A DNA stretch of 6,434 nucleotides from assembly GCA_002421565.1 (NCBI GenBank), contig DIKC01000050.1, forward strand, positions 9,130 to 15,563. The letters run 5' to 3'. Origin of the DNA: Desulfobulbaceae bacterium UBA5628. Lineage in GTDB: Bacteria > Desulfobacterota > Desulfobulbia > Desulfobulbales > Desulfurivibrionaceae. This document shows positions 1 to 5,744 of the stretch, piece after piece. A program made the position numbers and the translations under genes. A model generated the notes under the pieces. The model made no database searches. It saw only the letters and a program-made list of their open reading frames with translations, and was not told where the DNA came from. The stretch's first letter is position 1. Every line of letters begins with the position of its first letter.

Positions 1-24
1 GTTCGAATCCTCTCATCCCGACCA
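1..24 (+). tRNA. 3' end of a tRNA, probably tRNA-Pro (5' part outside window)
   Basis: The window opens inside the T arm. G1 closes the T stem with C9, the loop TTCGAAT is at 2-8, the 3' T-stem strand CCTCT is at 9-13, the 3' acceptor strand CATCCCG is at 14-20, the discriminator A is at 21 and an encoded CCA is at 22-24. The implied 5' acceptor strand is CGGGATG. An acceptor starting with C, discriminator A and a CCTCT T stem fit bacterial tRNA-Pro best; this is from family knowledge, because the anticodon is not in the window. A terminator follows 6 bases later, so this is the last gene of its transcript. Confidence 0.8.
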
Positions 25-30
25 GAAAAC

Positions 31-73
31 AAAGGGGTTACGGTGCAAGCCGTAACCCCTTTCGTGTCTTTAT
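31..73 (+). terminator. Rho-independent terminator after the tRNA
   Basis: A perfect 13-bp stem pairs AAAGGGGTTACGG (31-43) with CCGTAACCCCTTT (50-62) around the 6-base loop TGCAAG. A T-rich stretch follows (CGTGTCTTTAT). The position right after the tRNA CCA fits termination of the tRNA transcript. The T tract is interrupted, but the stem is very stable. The opposite strand also has a T-rich exit, so it could work both ways. Confidence 0.8.
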
Positions 74-223
74 CGGCAATTGCAAGGCAGGAGTACAAGA
101 GCATCGCAGTTTTGCTTCTGATGAATAAGGGGTTTTTTTCCGTCTCGTTTTGGGGTAAAGATAGAAAGCAGTGAGAATGTTCACTGGCAATCGGAGTTCA
201 GCCCCAAGGCAAAGGAGCGGATT
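63..223 (+). other. Leader/intergenic region before tatA genes, with a small dyad
   Basis: This is 161 bases between the tRNA terminator and the first tatA gene. No convincing -35/-10 pair was found on the plus strand. It holds a run of seven T at 133-139 and a 6-bp dyad, CAGTGA (169-174) and TCACTG (181-186), with a 6-base spacer, 37 bases before the tatA start. The dyad could be an operator or a leader hairpin. It is short enough to be chance. The tatA promoter should lie here because the terminator upstream blocks read-through. Confidence 0.3.
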
Positions 224-424
224 ATGTTTGGACTCGGCGTACCGGAATTGGTTGTTATCCTGGTGATTGTGGTGGTTATCTTCGGGGCCGGCAAGTTGCC
301 GGAACTGGGGGCCGGGCTTGGCAAGGGGATCAAGAATTTCAAGAAGGCCACCCGCGAGGCGGACGAGCCGGCCAAGCTGGACGAGGGGAGCAGCAGCGAA
401 AAGAAAGAGGACAAGGCCGCTTAA
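224..424 (+). CDS. tatA: Sec-independent translocase subunit TatA/E family protein (copy 1)
   Basis: A 66-residue TatA/E-type protein. These inner-membrane proteins oligomerise at the TatBC receptor to move folded proteins with twin-arginine signals across the membrane. The N-terminus [13 protein letters not shown] begins a single hydrophobic helix (about 4-21) with a polar Glu at 8. It is followed by the family's Phe-Gly hinge (F20-G21), an amphipathic helix (about 24-44, KLPELG at 24-29) and a short, highly charged Ser/Lys/Glu tail. The length is at the short end for TatA. The ATG at 224 is set by AAAGGAG at 211-217, 6 bases upstream. A second paralogue starts 23 bases after the stop, so the two are almost surely co-transcribed. 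No tatB or tatC is visible. TatA and TatE cannot be told apart from sequence alone. Confidence 0.93.
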   Translation: MFGLGVPELVVILVIVVVIFGAGKLPELGAGLGKGIKNFKKATREADEPAKLDEGSSSEKKEDKAA

Positions 425-447
425 TCAGGTCATCTAAGGAGAGCGCT

Positions 448-693
448 ATGTTTGGTTTGGGAATGCCGGAGTTGGTTGTGATTATGGGAATCGCCTTCTT
501 GGTGTTCGGCGGCAAGAAGCTGCCGGAACTCGGCTCGGGCCTGGGCAAGGCCATCAGTTCCTTTAAGAAGGGAGTCCGTGACGTGGAAGAGAGCGGCAAG
601 GAATTGCCGGGCGTCAAGGAGATGGCCTCCCTCAAAGAGGAAATCGGTCAGGTAAAGGACAATCTCGATCTGAGTAAGGTGGCCGGCCAGTAA
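448..693 (+). CDS. tatA: Sec-independent translocase subunit TatA/E family protein (copy 2)
   Basis: An 81-residue TatA/E paralogue of the gene just upstream. Its layout is the same: MFGLGMPELVVIM start, one membrane helix to F20-G21, then KKLPELG and the amphipathic segment (about 24-44). Its tail is different: residues 45-81 are predicted to be helical, with alternating Lys/Glu, instead of the Ser/Lys tail of copy 1. It retains E8 and the FG hinge, so it looks functional. The start is fixed by TAAGGAG at 435-441, 6 bases before the ATG. The gene ends 6 bases from the end of the convergent aldolase gene, with no strong terminator between them. The pair may supply subunits with different partner preferences, but that is inference. 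TatB is less likely because TatB proteins are normally longer and have different hinge residues. Confidence 0.92.
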   Translation: MFGLGMPELVVIMGIAFLVFGGKKLPELGSGLGKAISSFKKGVRDVEESGKELPGVKEMASLKEEIGQVKDNLDLSKVAGQ

Positions 694-699
694 ACCGGC

Positions 700-1983
700 T
701 CAGTCGTCAAAATCTCCGGCTGGGCCTTTGTCGCTGTTGATGGCGGCGGCCCGGTCCGCGATCCGGTCGCCGCTCCAGGCGGCCGGGTCTTCAATCCGCT
801 CGGCCTTGGGGCCGGGATCATAGCCGCCCCGGGCAAGAATGGTTTCGATCGCCAGGGGGGCGGTGTGTTCGGCGTTGAACACCTCGACCAGCAGGTGATA
901 GACGAAATCCTCCACCCGTTTGATCATCCGTTCCCGCACCGCCAGGGGTTGGCCCAGCAGCCGGTTTTCAAAGGGCAGGTTCAGCTTCTTGTAATCGCCC
1001 GCCTTCCAGCCCTTTTCGGTGGCATAGCGGACCATCGCCTCCCACATCGCCTCGCTTACCCCTTCGTTTTTCACCTTGATGAAATTGCCGGCCCCGTCCA
1101 GTTTGGCGTTGCCGTAGTCGTTCACCTCAAGGCCCCAGGAGATCATCTGTAAAGCGGTGGCGACGTTGGCCTTGGTGGTGCGGGTGTTGGCGGCAATCAG
1201 GCGCAGCCGTTCGGCACTGTTGCCTGAGGTGCCGTGCTGGGCCCCGGAAACCTGATAGGGAGTGAGGGCGTCGTGGATTTCGGCGGTCAGCTCCACCTGG
1301 ATTCCTTCGTCGCTGGCCTCGATCCCGTGGGTGGTGCCGTTGTTGAGGGCGATCCAGTCCGGGAAGAGGTTGTGGGCGTTCAGGCCCTGGATCAGGAAGA
1401 GGGCCTCCTCGGCGGTGGAAAGACCGGCCTTGCCCTTGATTTCGCCCACCTCGGTTTCATAACCGGACCAGGTCGGCACCAGTTGGGCCAGAGAGAGGTT
1501 GGTCAGCAGGTTTTGCTCATCGGGCATATGGGAGGCGTCGATGGCGATGGAGGTGATCCCGGCCTCGAACATGGTGGGGATTTCCACCTTGGCGAAATCG
1601 AGGTCGGCCTCTTTCTTGATCCCGTAATGGTCGGCGTGGATCGCCACCGGCACGGTGATGCCCAGTTCGTTCATGGCCGCATCGATCAGGGTCGCCATAT
1701 TCCAGTAATTGACCGGACAGTAGGCGGCGGCCCCGCCCTCGGAACGGGCGATTTCGATGATCAGGGCGGCGTCGGCCTTTTGCGCCGCCTTGAGCGCCCC
1801 GCGAATGATGAAGCTGTTGCGGGCGTTGGCGGCAATGGTCATGCACTTGCCCTTGGCCAGCATCGCCCGGTCGATAACCTTGCCGCTGACGATCAGGGCG
1901 CGGGAGTTGGGAAATAGTTTGACGATGTTGGGCGGCCGCCCGATGGCAAGGGCCTGATCGAAATCACGCGGTGAAGCAGGCAT
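700..1983 (-). CDS. Class II fructose-bisphosphate aldolase family protein (divergent)
   Basis: A 427-residue zinc-dependent class II aldolase-type TIM barrel. Members cleave ketose bisphosphates into two triose units or run in reverse, in the cytoplasm. The family landmarks occur in order: SEGGAAAY (81-88), HADH (116-119, catalytic Asp and Zn-binding His), DASH (149-152, usually DGSH), ETEVGEI (176-182, Zn-region Glu), GTTHG (216-220) and QHGTSG (249-254, usually HGGSG), the last two carrying His that can bind Zn. The substrate-binding NxDTD motif is replaced by NVATA (273-277). A C-terminal region of about 120 residues (300-427) makes it longer than the usual 280-360 residues. The ATG is supported by GGGGAG at 1990-1995, 6 bases upstream. 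Fructose-1,6-bisphosphate is the default substrate, but tagatose-type or other sugar phosphates remain possible. It may take part in gluconeogenesis. The family assignment is firm and the substrate is not. Confidence 0.88.
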   Translation of the reverse strand: MPASPRDFDQALAIGRPPNIVKLFPNSRALIVSGKVIDRAMLAKGKCMTIAANARNSFIIRGALKAAQKADAALIIEIARSEGGAAAYCPVNYWNMATLIDAAMNELGITVPVAIHADHYGIKKEADLDFAKVEIPTMFEAGITSIAIDASHMPDEQNLLTNLSLAQLVPTWSGYETEVGEIKGKAGLSTAEEALFLIQGLNAHNLFPDWIALNNGTTHGIEASDEGIQVELTAEIHDALTPYQVSGAQHGTSGNSAERLRLIAANTRTTKANVATALQMISWGLEVNDYGNAKLDGAGNFIKVKNEGVSEAMWEAMVRYATEKGWKAGDYKKLNLPFENRLLGQPLAVRERMIKRVEDFVYHLLVEVFNAEHTAPLAIETILARGGYDPGPKAERIEDPAAWSGDRIADRAAAINSDKGPAGDFDD

Positions 1984-2014
1984 GGCATTCTCCCCGAGGT
2001 TGATTTTTTTTAGA

Positions 2015-2028
2015 TCAGCAAAATTCTA
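2015..2028 (-). promoter_or_regulatory. Possible promoter of the aldolase gene (-10 only)
   Basis: On the minus strand TAGAAT (complement of 2023-2028) matches the sigma-70 -10 box at 5 of 6 positions and would start transcription about 30 bases before the aldolase ATG. No good -35 box is found at 16-18 bases. The csp terminator upstream means the aldolase needs its own promoter in 1984-2064. Weak call. Confidence 0.25.
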
Positions 2029-2064
2029 CAACAAGGGGCGGCAACGCGCCATTTAAAAAAGAGC

Positions 2065-2094
2065 AAAAAAAACCCCGCACAAGGCGGGGCTTTT
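2065..2094 (-). terminator. Rho-independent terminator of the cold-shock gene
   Basis: On the minus strand a 6-bp all-GC stem, CCCCGC (complement of 2084-2089) with GCGGGG (complement of 2073-2078), closes a 5-base loop and is followed at once by eight T (complement of 2065-2072). It lies about 25 bases after the csp stop codon. This is a textbook intrinsic terminator and separates csp from the aldolase gene downstream. Confidence 0.88.
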
Positions 2095-2116
2095 AACTGA
2101 CGTTGGTGGCGTGATC

Positions 2117-2317
2117 TTAGAGCTGGCGAACGTTACCCGCTGCCGGTCCCTTGGGGCCATCGACGATATCGAAGCTGACCCGCGCCCCTTCCTGGAGGGA
2201 CTTGAAGCCCTGGCCCTGAATCGCTGAGTGGTGGACAAAAATGTCACTGCCGCCATCTTGAGCGATGAAGCCGAAACCCTTTGCATCATTGAACCATTTT
2301 ACCGTACCTTCCGACAT
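2117..2317 (-). CDS. Cold-shock domain protein (CspA family)
   Basis: A 66-residue single cold-shock domain, a five-strand OB-fold that binds single-stranded RNA and DNA and melts RNA secondary structure. It begins [18 protein letters not shown], the standard family opening. RNP1 is KGFGFI (13-18) and RNP2 is DIFVHHSAI (25-33). It ends with GNVRQL, close to the usual end. The length of 66 is typical. The ATG (2315-2317) has AAGGAG at 2325-2330, 7 bases upstream. The reading frame stays open for 28 more codons to another ATG at 2401, but that extension has no homology to the family and lies in the leader. It is monocistronic, with a terminator just after it. Many such genes respond to temperature or growth phase; the sequence does not tell which applies here. 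Confidence 0.96.
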   Translation of the reverse strand: MSEGTVKWFNDAKGFGFIAQDGGSDIFVHHSAIQGQGFKSLQEGARVSFDIVDGPKGPAAGNVRQL

Positions 2318-2437
2318 CGTACTGCTCCTTCTTAAACTCGGTTCCGCTGTGGAACCACTTGATAAAATCGCCGCTCCGCATTGGACGGAAACGGCTTCCA
2401 TGCAGGGCTGTTTACCACATCGTAAAGCTTAACGCAA
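2318..2437 (-). promoter_or_regulatory. Structured 5' leader of the cold-shock gene, with weak promoter candidate
   Basis: The minus-strand stretch before csp holds a 6-bp hairpin, GGTTCC (complement of 2351-2356) with GGAACC (complement of 2340-2345) around a 5-base loop, ending 9 bases before the ribosome binding site. A possible promoter is TTGCGT (complement of 2432-2437), 17 bases, TAAACA (complement of 2409-2414), only 3 of 6 matches in each box. That would give a leader of about 85 bases. Long folded leaders are known for cspA-type mRNAs and control their stability and translation. Applying this here is inference. Confidence 0.3.
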
Positions 2438-2458
2438 GAATTATTCAGGCCCATCTTT

Positions 2459-3700
2459 TTATGCTCCGAGGAGCATGATCCAGGCGGCCAGCACCAGCAG
2501 GGAAAAGATGGTGAGCGGCACTCCGGCCCGGGCGTGTTCCCAAAAGGAGATTTTCACCCCCAGCCGCCGGGCCTGTTCGATCACGATCAGGTTGGCGATG
2601 CTGCCGATCACGATTAGGTTGCCGGCAAAGGTGCTGGCAGCGGCCAGGGTGTACCAGGCGGCCGGGTTGGCGGCATCGAGGAAACGGACCAGGAGCATGG
2701 CGGCAGGGACGTTGCTGACCAGATTGCTCAATACTGCTGAAATGCCGGTGAGCATCAGGAGCTGGCGGGGATCAAGGCCGTGGGCGGCGAGAAATTCCAG
2801 GATTTGGCGGGGAATATCCCGGGCCTCGATCCCGTACACCACGATGAACAGGGCGCAAAACAGGGTGATCAGGTGCCAGTCGATCAGCTCCAGGATGTGG
2901 CGGGAGCGCAGCTTGCGGCTGAGCAAGAGCAGCCCGGCGATGGTAATCGCCGAGAGTTCCCTGGGGATCGGGGTGAAGAAAATGGCCACCAGCAGGCCGG
3001 TGGCGGCCAACCCCTTACCGCTTTGCCAGCGGTTGAAGGCGGGCCAGGGATCGTCGGTGGGCGTTGGGGTCGGGGCGCTGTCGGCCGCCGCCGGCTGCCG
3101 CAATTCCCGCCGGTAAAGGTAAAAAATAATCCCGTAGGCCCCGGCCAGGGCGAGGAGGGCGGGGGGAGTGCACCAGATCGAGAAGGCGGCAAAATCGAGG
3201 CGGCCGACCTGACCGATCAGCATATTCTGGGGATTGCCGATGATGGTGGCGGCCGAGCCGATATTGCTGGCCGCTGCCAGCCCCAGCAGGAAGGGAAGGG
3301 GGTTGAGTCCGGCCCGCAGCAAAGTGACGGTGAGTATCGGGGTGAAGGCGAGGCAGACAATATCGTTGGCCAGCAAGGCGGAAAGAGCGGCGCTGCTGGC
3401 CATCACCACCAGGAGAAAACGGCCGGGCCGGGCCAGGAGCGCGGTGGCGGCCAGGGCTACCCGGGTGTAGAAGCCGCCCAGCCGCAGTTGGGCCGAAACC
3501 ACCATCAGGGCGTAGAGGAGAATGATGGTCGGCAGGTCGATGGCCGCCACTGCCTCATTTAGTGGCACCGCCCCGCTGACGACCATCGCGATCGCCCCCA
3601 GCAGGGCAATGCCGGTGCGATCGAGGAGGAGGCCGGGAATCCGGCCCAGAGCCACCCCGGCGTAGGTCAGGACAAAGATGATGAGCGCAATGTCATTCAA
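2459..3700 (-). CDS. YbiR-like anion permease (CitMHS/ArsB/NhaD ion transporter superfamily)
   Basis: A 413-residue, very hydrophobic inner-membrane protein with about 10-12 membrane segments in two related halves. Each half carries the superfamily's hairpin signatures: ANDIVC (111-116) and SNIGSAATIIGNPQNM (145-160) in the first, SNLVSNVPAA (325-334) and TFAGNLIVIGSIANLIV (357-373) in the second. A polar Ala/Pro/Thr linker (about 200-225) joins the halves. The family moves anions or exchanges Na+/H+. The substrate is unknown; YbiR-type permeases are the closest in feel, and the arsenite, NhaD or dicarboxylate branches are alternatives. The start is a TTG (3698-3700) with no clear ribosome binding site; no other in-frame start exists upstream before a stop. 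A nearby ATG (3708-3710) is out of frame because of a 10-base tandem duplication. It sits 32 bases after DAHP synthase, probably in the same operon. Confidence 0.85.
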   Translation of the reverse strand: MNDIALIIFVLTYAGVALGRIPGLLLDRTGIALLGAIAMVVSGAVPLNEAVAAIDLPTIILLYALMVVSAQLRLGGFYTRVALAATALLARPGRFLLVVMASSAALSALLANDIVCLAFTPILTVTLLRAGLNPLPFLLGLAAASNIGSAATIIGNPQNMLIGQVGRLDFAAFSIWCTPPALLALAGAYGIIFYLYRRELRQPAAADSAPTPTPTDDPWPAFNRWQSGKGLAATGLLVAIFFTPIPRELSAITIAGLLLLSRKLRSRHILELIDWHLITLFCALFIVVYGIEARDIPRQILEFLAAHGLDPRQLLMLTGISAVLSNLVSNVPAAMLLVRFLDAANPAAWYTLAAASTFAGNLIVIGSIANLIVIEQARRLGVKISFWEHARAGVPLTIFSLLVLAAWIMLLGA

Positions 3701-3710
3701 TGTCGTTCAT
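3691..3710 (-). repeat. 10-base tandem duplication at the permease start
   Basis: On the minus strand the copies AACGACATTG (complement of 3698-3707) and AATGACATTG (complement of 3688-3697) lie head to tail with 9 of 10 bases the same. The first follows an ATG (3708-3710). Both copies spell Asn-Asp-Ile but in different frames, so the ATG reads M-N-D-I-E and stops at TGA (3693-3695). Removing one copy would give ATG directly in frame with the permease. The listed span covers the core from the ATG to the second copy. Confidence 0.75.
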
Positions 3711-3732
3711 CGTTCTGCTTGCGGATTTGCTT

Positions 3733-5070
3733 TTAGTTGCGCAGCAGCTCGGCGATCTGGAAGGCCAGTTCCAGGCTTTGCTCGGCATTGAGGCGGGGGT
3801 CGCACATGGTTTGGTAGTTCTCCTCCAGGTGATGGGGGAGAAGCTGGCGGCCGCCGCCCACGCACTCGGTGACATGTTCGCCGGTCATCTCGAAATGGAC
3901 CCCGCCGGGCACCGTGCCCTCGGCCCAGTGGATTTCAAAGAAGGCCCGTATTTCCGCCATAATATCGTCAAAGCCGCGGGTCTTGCGGCCCCCTTCGGCG
4001 GTGTAGGTGTTGCCGTGCATGGGGTCGCAACTCCAGACCAGATTGAAGCCTTCCGCCTTCATCGCCCGCAGCAGGGGCGGGAGGATCTCGCCGATCTTCT
4101 TGACCCCGAAACGGGTGATCAGGGTCAGTTTGCCCGGTTCGTTGGCGGGATTGAGGGCGGCCACCAATTTTTTCAGATCGTCGAGATCATGGTTGGGGCC
4201 GACCTTCATCCCGATCGGGTTGTGAACCCCCCGGAAAAACTCCACGTGGGCTCCGTCCGCTTGGCGGGTGCGTTCGCCGATCCAGAGCATGTGGGCCGAG
4301 CAGTCGTACCAGTCGCCGGTGGTGGAATCGCGGCGGGTGAGGGCCTCTTCGTAGCCTAAAAGCAGGGCTTCGTGGGAGGTGAAGAAACTGGCCTGGGTAA
4401 GCTGAGGCATCTCCTCGGTGTTGAGCCCCACCACCTTCATGAAGTTTATTGCCTGGTCGATCTGGGCGGCCAATCGTTCGTAAGAACGGCCCTGGGGTGA
4501 ATTCTTGACGAACTCGTTATTCCAGGCATGGACCCGGTGGAGCGCGGCGTAACCGCCCAGAGTGAAGGCCCGGAGGATATTCATGGTGGCGCAGGCATGG
4601 AAATAACCTTGCACCATCCGCTGGGGATCGGGCCGGCGGGCGGCGGCCGCGAACTCGGCGGAGTTGACCATGTCGCCCCGGTAGCTGGGCAGTTCCGCTC
4701 CGTCGATGGTTTCGGTGTCGGCGGAACGGGGTTTGGCGTACTGGCCCGCCATCCGGCCGACCTTGACCACCGGCTTGCCCCCGGCATAGCCGAGGATCAC
4801 GGTCATCTGGAGAATGACCTTGAGCAATTCGCGGACAGCGGGAGCGGTACACATGGCAAAGCTTTCCGCGCAATCGCCGCCCTGAAGAAGAAAGGCCTGG
4901 CCCGCCGCCACCTCGGCCAGTTGTTTTTTAAGGACGCGAATTTCGCCGGCAAAAACCAGGGGCGGCAGGCCGCCGATGGTGTTGAGGGCGTTTGCCAGCT
5001 CCGCCTGATCCGGCCAGTTCGGCTGCTGCCGGGCCGGAAAATTTCGCCAACTGCTCTTGTCCCAGGTCAT
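3733..5070 (-). CDS. aroG: Type II 3-deoxy-7-phosphoheptulonate (DAHP) synthase
   Basis: Condenses phosphoenolpyruvate with erythrose 4-phosphate to DAHP, the first step of the shikimate route to aromatic amino acids. The 445-residue protein belongs to the type II (plant/Mycobacterium) family. It opens with SWRNFPARQQPNWPD (7-21), a family hallmark. Metal ligands are all present: C67 in GGDCAES, H352 in DPMHGNT, E394 in HFEMTGE and D424 in CDPRLN. The PEP-site block KVGRMAGQYAKPRS is at 103-116 and KVGP at 289-292. The length is normal for a member without the long N-terminal regulatory extension. I chose the ATG at 5068-5070 because GGAG lies 8 bases before it and the family starts there. 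An ATG two codons earlier is only 2 bases from that GGAG, and the frame stays open to 5160 without homology. It lies 28 bases after the HsdR_N-like gene and 32 before the permease. Confidence 0.96.
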   Translation of the reverse strand: MTWDKSSWRNFPARQQPNWPDQAELANALNTIGGLPPLVFAGEIRVLKKQLAEVAAGQAFLLQGGDCAESFAMCTAPAVRELLKVILQMTVILGYAGGKPVVKVGRMAGQYAKPRSADTETIDGAELPSYRGDMVNSAEFAAAARRPDPQRMVQGYFHACATMNILRAFTLGGYAALHRVHAWNNEFVKNSPQGRSYERLAAQIDQAINFMKVVGLNTEEMPQLTQASFFTSHEALLLGYEEALTRRDSTTGDWYDCSAHMLWIGERTRQADGAHVEFFRGVHNPIGMKVGPNHDLDDLKKLVAALNPANEPGKLTLITRFGVKKIGEILPPLLRAMKAEGFNLVWSCDPMHGNTYTAEGGRKTRGFDDIMAEIRAFFEIHWAEGTVPGGVHFEMTGEHVTECVGGGRQLLPHHLEENYQTMCDPRLNAEQSLELAFQIAELLRN

Positions 5071-5098
5071 AAACATCGCTCCATTGCTAAGTGATCGC

Positions 5099-5674
5099 TT
5101 ACCCTTCTTGGGCGCCGGGTAGGGCGCATGGCCCGCCGGCGCAGCATATTTCCACGTCAAAGGCGTTCAGGATGCGTAATTCCTGTTCCCGCCGTCCCGC
5201 CGGCAGGGGTTGACAGGCAAGTCCCGCCGCCATTGCCAGCAATCCGGCTCGATTCGGGATGGCGGCCATTCCCTGGCCCAGCACCTTGCCGTTGCAACTG
5301 TCCAGCAACTCCGCATCCTCGCCGTTGGTGAACACGGTAAGGGGGATGATCCGTTCCGGGTCCAGGACTCGGGCCGCGGCCAGGGCCGGCCGTTCGCGGG
5401 TGACCAGGGAGCCGGGGGCGTAGCGCAGCAAGAGCAGCCGCCGACCCGCCGGCCGAATCACGAAATCGATCCGGGAGGTTACGAACCGGCCGGCAAAGAG
5501 GGTTTCGATCACTAGCCGCGGCTCGATCTCGGCCTTGGCAAAGCCTTTGTCTTCCACCAGCAGGCGGGCCAGTTGCTGGCGATAGCGTTCGTCGTCGGTA
5601 TCCACCAAATTCTCGCCGGTGAGAAAATCGGCCAGATGCCCGTAAATCAGGTGGTGGGAATGAGAGTCGCCCAT
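5099..5674 (-). CDS. HsdR N-terminal-like (PD-(D/E)XK-type) small protein, probably inactive
   Basis: A 191-residue soluble protein resembling the stand-alone type I restriction HsdR N-terminal domain (HSDR_N_2-like). What is seen is a helical N-terminus, then IDFVI (69-73), the strand LLLLRYAPGS (80-89), ALAAARVL (97-104) and IPLTVFTNGEDAELLD (110-125), in the order found in that domain. In active nucleases the strand reads like E-x-K-A; here it reads LRYAPG, so the Glu and Lys are gone and cleavage is unlikely. The C-terminus is Cys-rich (C177, C178, C183). There is no helicase domain and no hsdM or hsdS nearby, so it is not a restriction enzyme. I chose the ATG at 5672-5674 because AAGGG lies 5 bases upstream. 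The ATG at 5687-5689 follows a pyrimidine run with no ribosome binding site. It is the first gene of the operon with DAHP synthase. Its function is unknown. Confidence 0.7.
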   Translation of the reverse strand: MGDSHSHHLIYGHLADFLTGENLVDTDDERYRQQLARLLVEDKGFAKAEIEPRLVIETLFAGRFVTSRIDFVIRPAGRRLLLLRYAPGSLVTRERPALAAARVLDPERIIPLTVFTNGEDAELLDSCNGKVLGQGMAAIPNRAGLLAMAAGLACQPLPAGRREQELRILNAFDVEICCAGGPCALPGAQEG

Positions 5675-5690
5675 GTTCGCCCTTGCCATG

Positions 5691-5728
5691 AAAAAGGGGG
5701 AAGAAAAGGCAGCCCCCTTCCTTCCCCC
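5691..5728 (-). terminator. Terminator-like hairpin with T tract in front of the HsdR_N-like gene
   Basis: On the minus strand AAGGGGG (complement of 5713-5719) can pair with CCCCCTT (complement of 5694-5700) over a 12-base loop and is followed by TTTTT (complement of 5691-5695, sharing two T with the stem). A competing 8-bp stem, GGGGGAAG (complement of 5721-5728) with CTTCCCCC (complement of 5696-5703), ends at the same T tract. It may terminate the acsE-like transcript or act as an attenuator for the operon that begins 17 bases later. The two alternative stems do not exclude each other's T tract, so a classical switch is not proven. Confidence 0.5.
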
Positions 5729-5744
5729 GCATTGCTCGCGGCAA

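Noticed and set aside
1..24. tRNA 3' end as a phage or island attachment site
   Set aside because: No integrase gene or second copy of the tRNA end is seen in the window, and the downstream genes are housekeeping.
133..139. Seven-T run before tatA as a second terminator
   Set aside because: No stable stem lies just before it; the only pairing seen (CATC 102-105 with GATG 120-123) is short and interrupted.
1234..1917. Long plus-strand open frame (227 codons) opposite the aldolase gene
   Set aside because: It is antisense to a well-supported enzyme gene, its translation is Gly/His/Asp-rich low-complexity text without known motifs, and it reflects high GC. The same holds for 2780-3562, 3700-4359, 4528-5094 and 5755-6219.
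2318..2401. N-terminal extension of the cold-shock protein to an upstream ATG
   Set aside because: The extra 28 residues do not match the family, and a good ribosome binding site with 7-base spacing precedes the internal ATG at 2315-2317.
2430..2458. Sigma-54 promoter before the cold-shock gene
   Set aside because: GG and GC elements are present on the minus strand, but they are 14 bases apart instead of the required 10.
2461..2476. Hairpin ATGCTC/GAGCAT at the permease stop, as a terminator
   Set aside because: A 6-bp stem with a tetraloop is present, but on the minus strand it is followed by A-rich rather than T-rich sequence, so it is not an intrinsic terminator.
5071..5160. Longer DAHP synthase start up to 5160
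   Set aside because: The extension overlaps the end of the upstream gene and has no homology. The family start at SWRNFPARQQP and the GGAG spacing favour 5070.
5675..5689. Start of the HsdR_N-like gene at the ATG 5687-5689
   Set aside because: It is directly preceded by the pyrimidine tract of the hairpin with no ribosome binding site, while AAGGG precedes the ATG at 5672-5674. The choice is likely but not certain.
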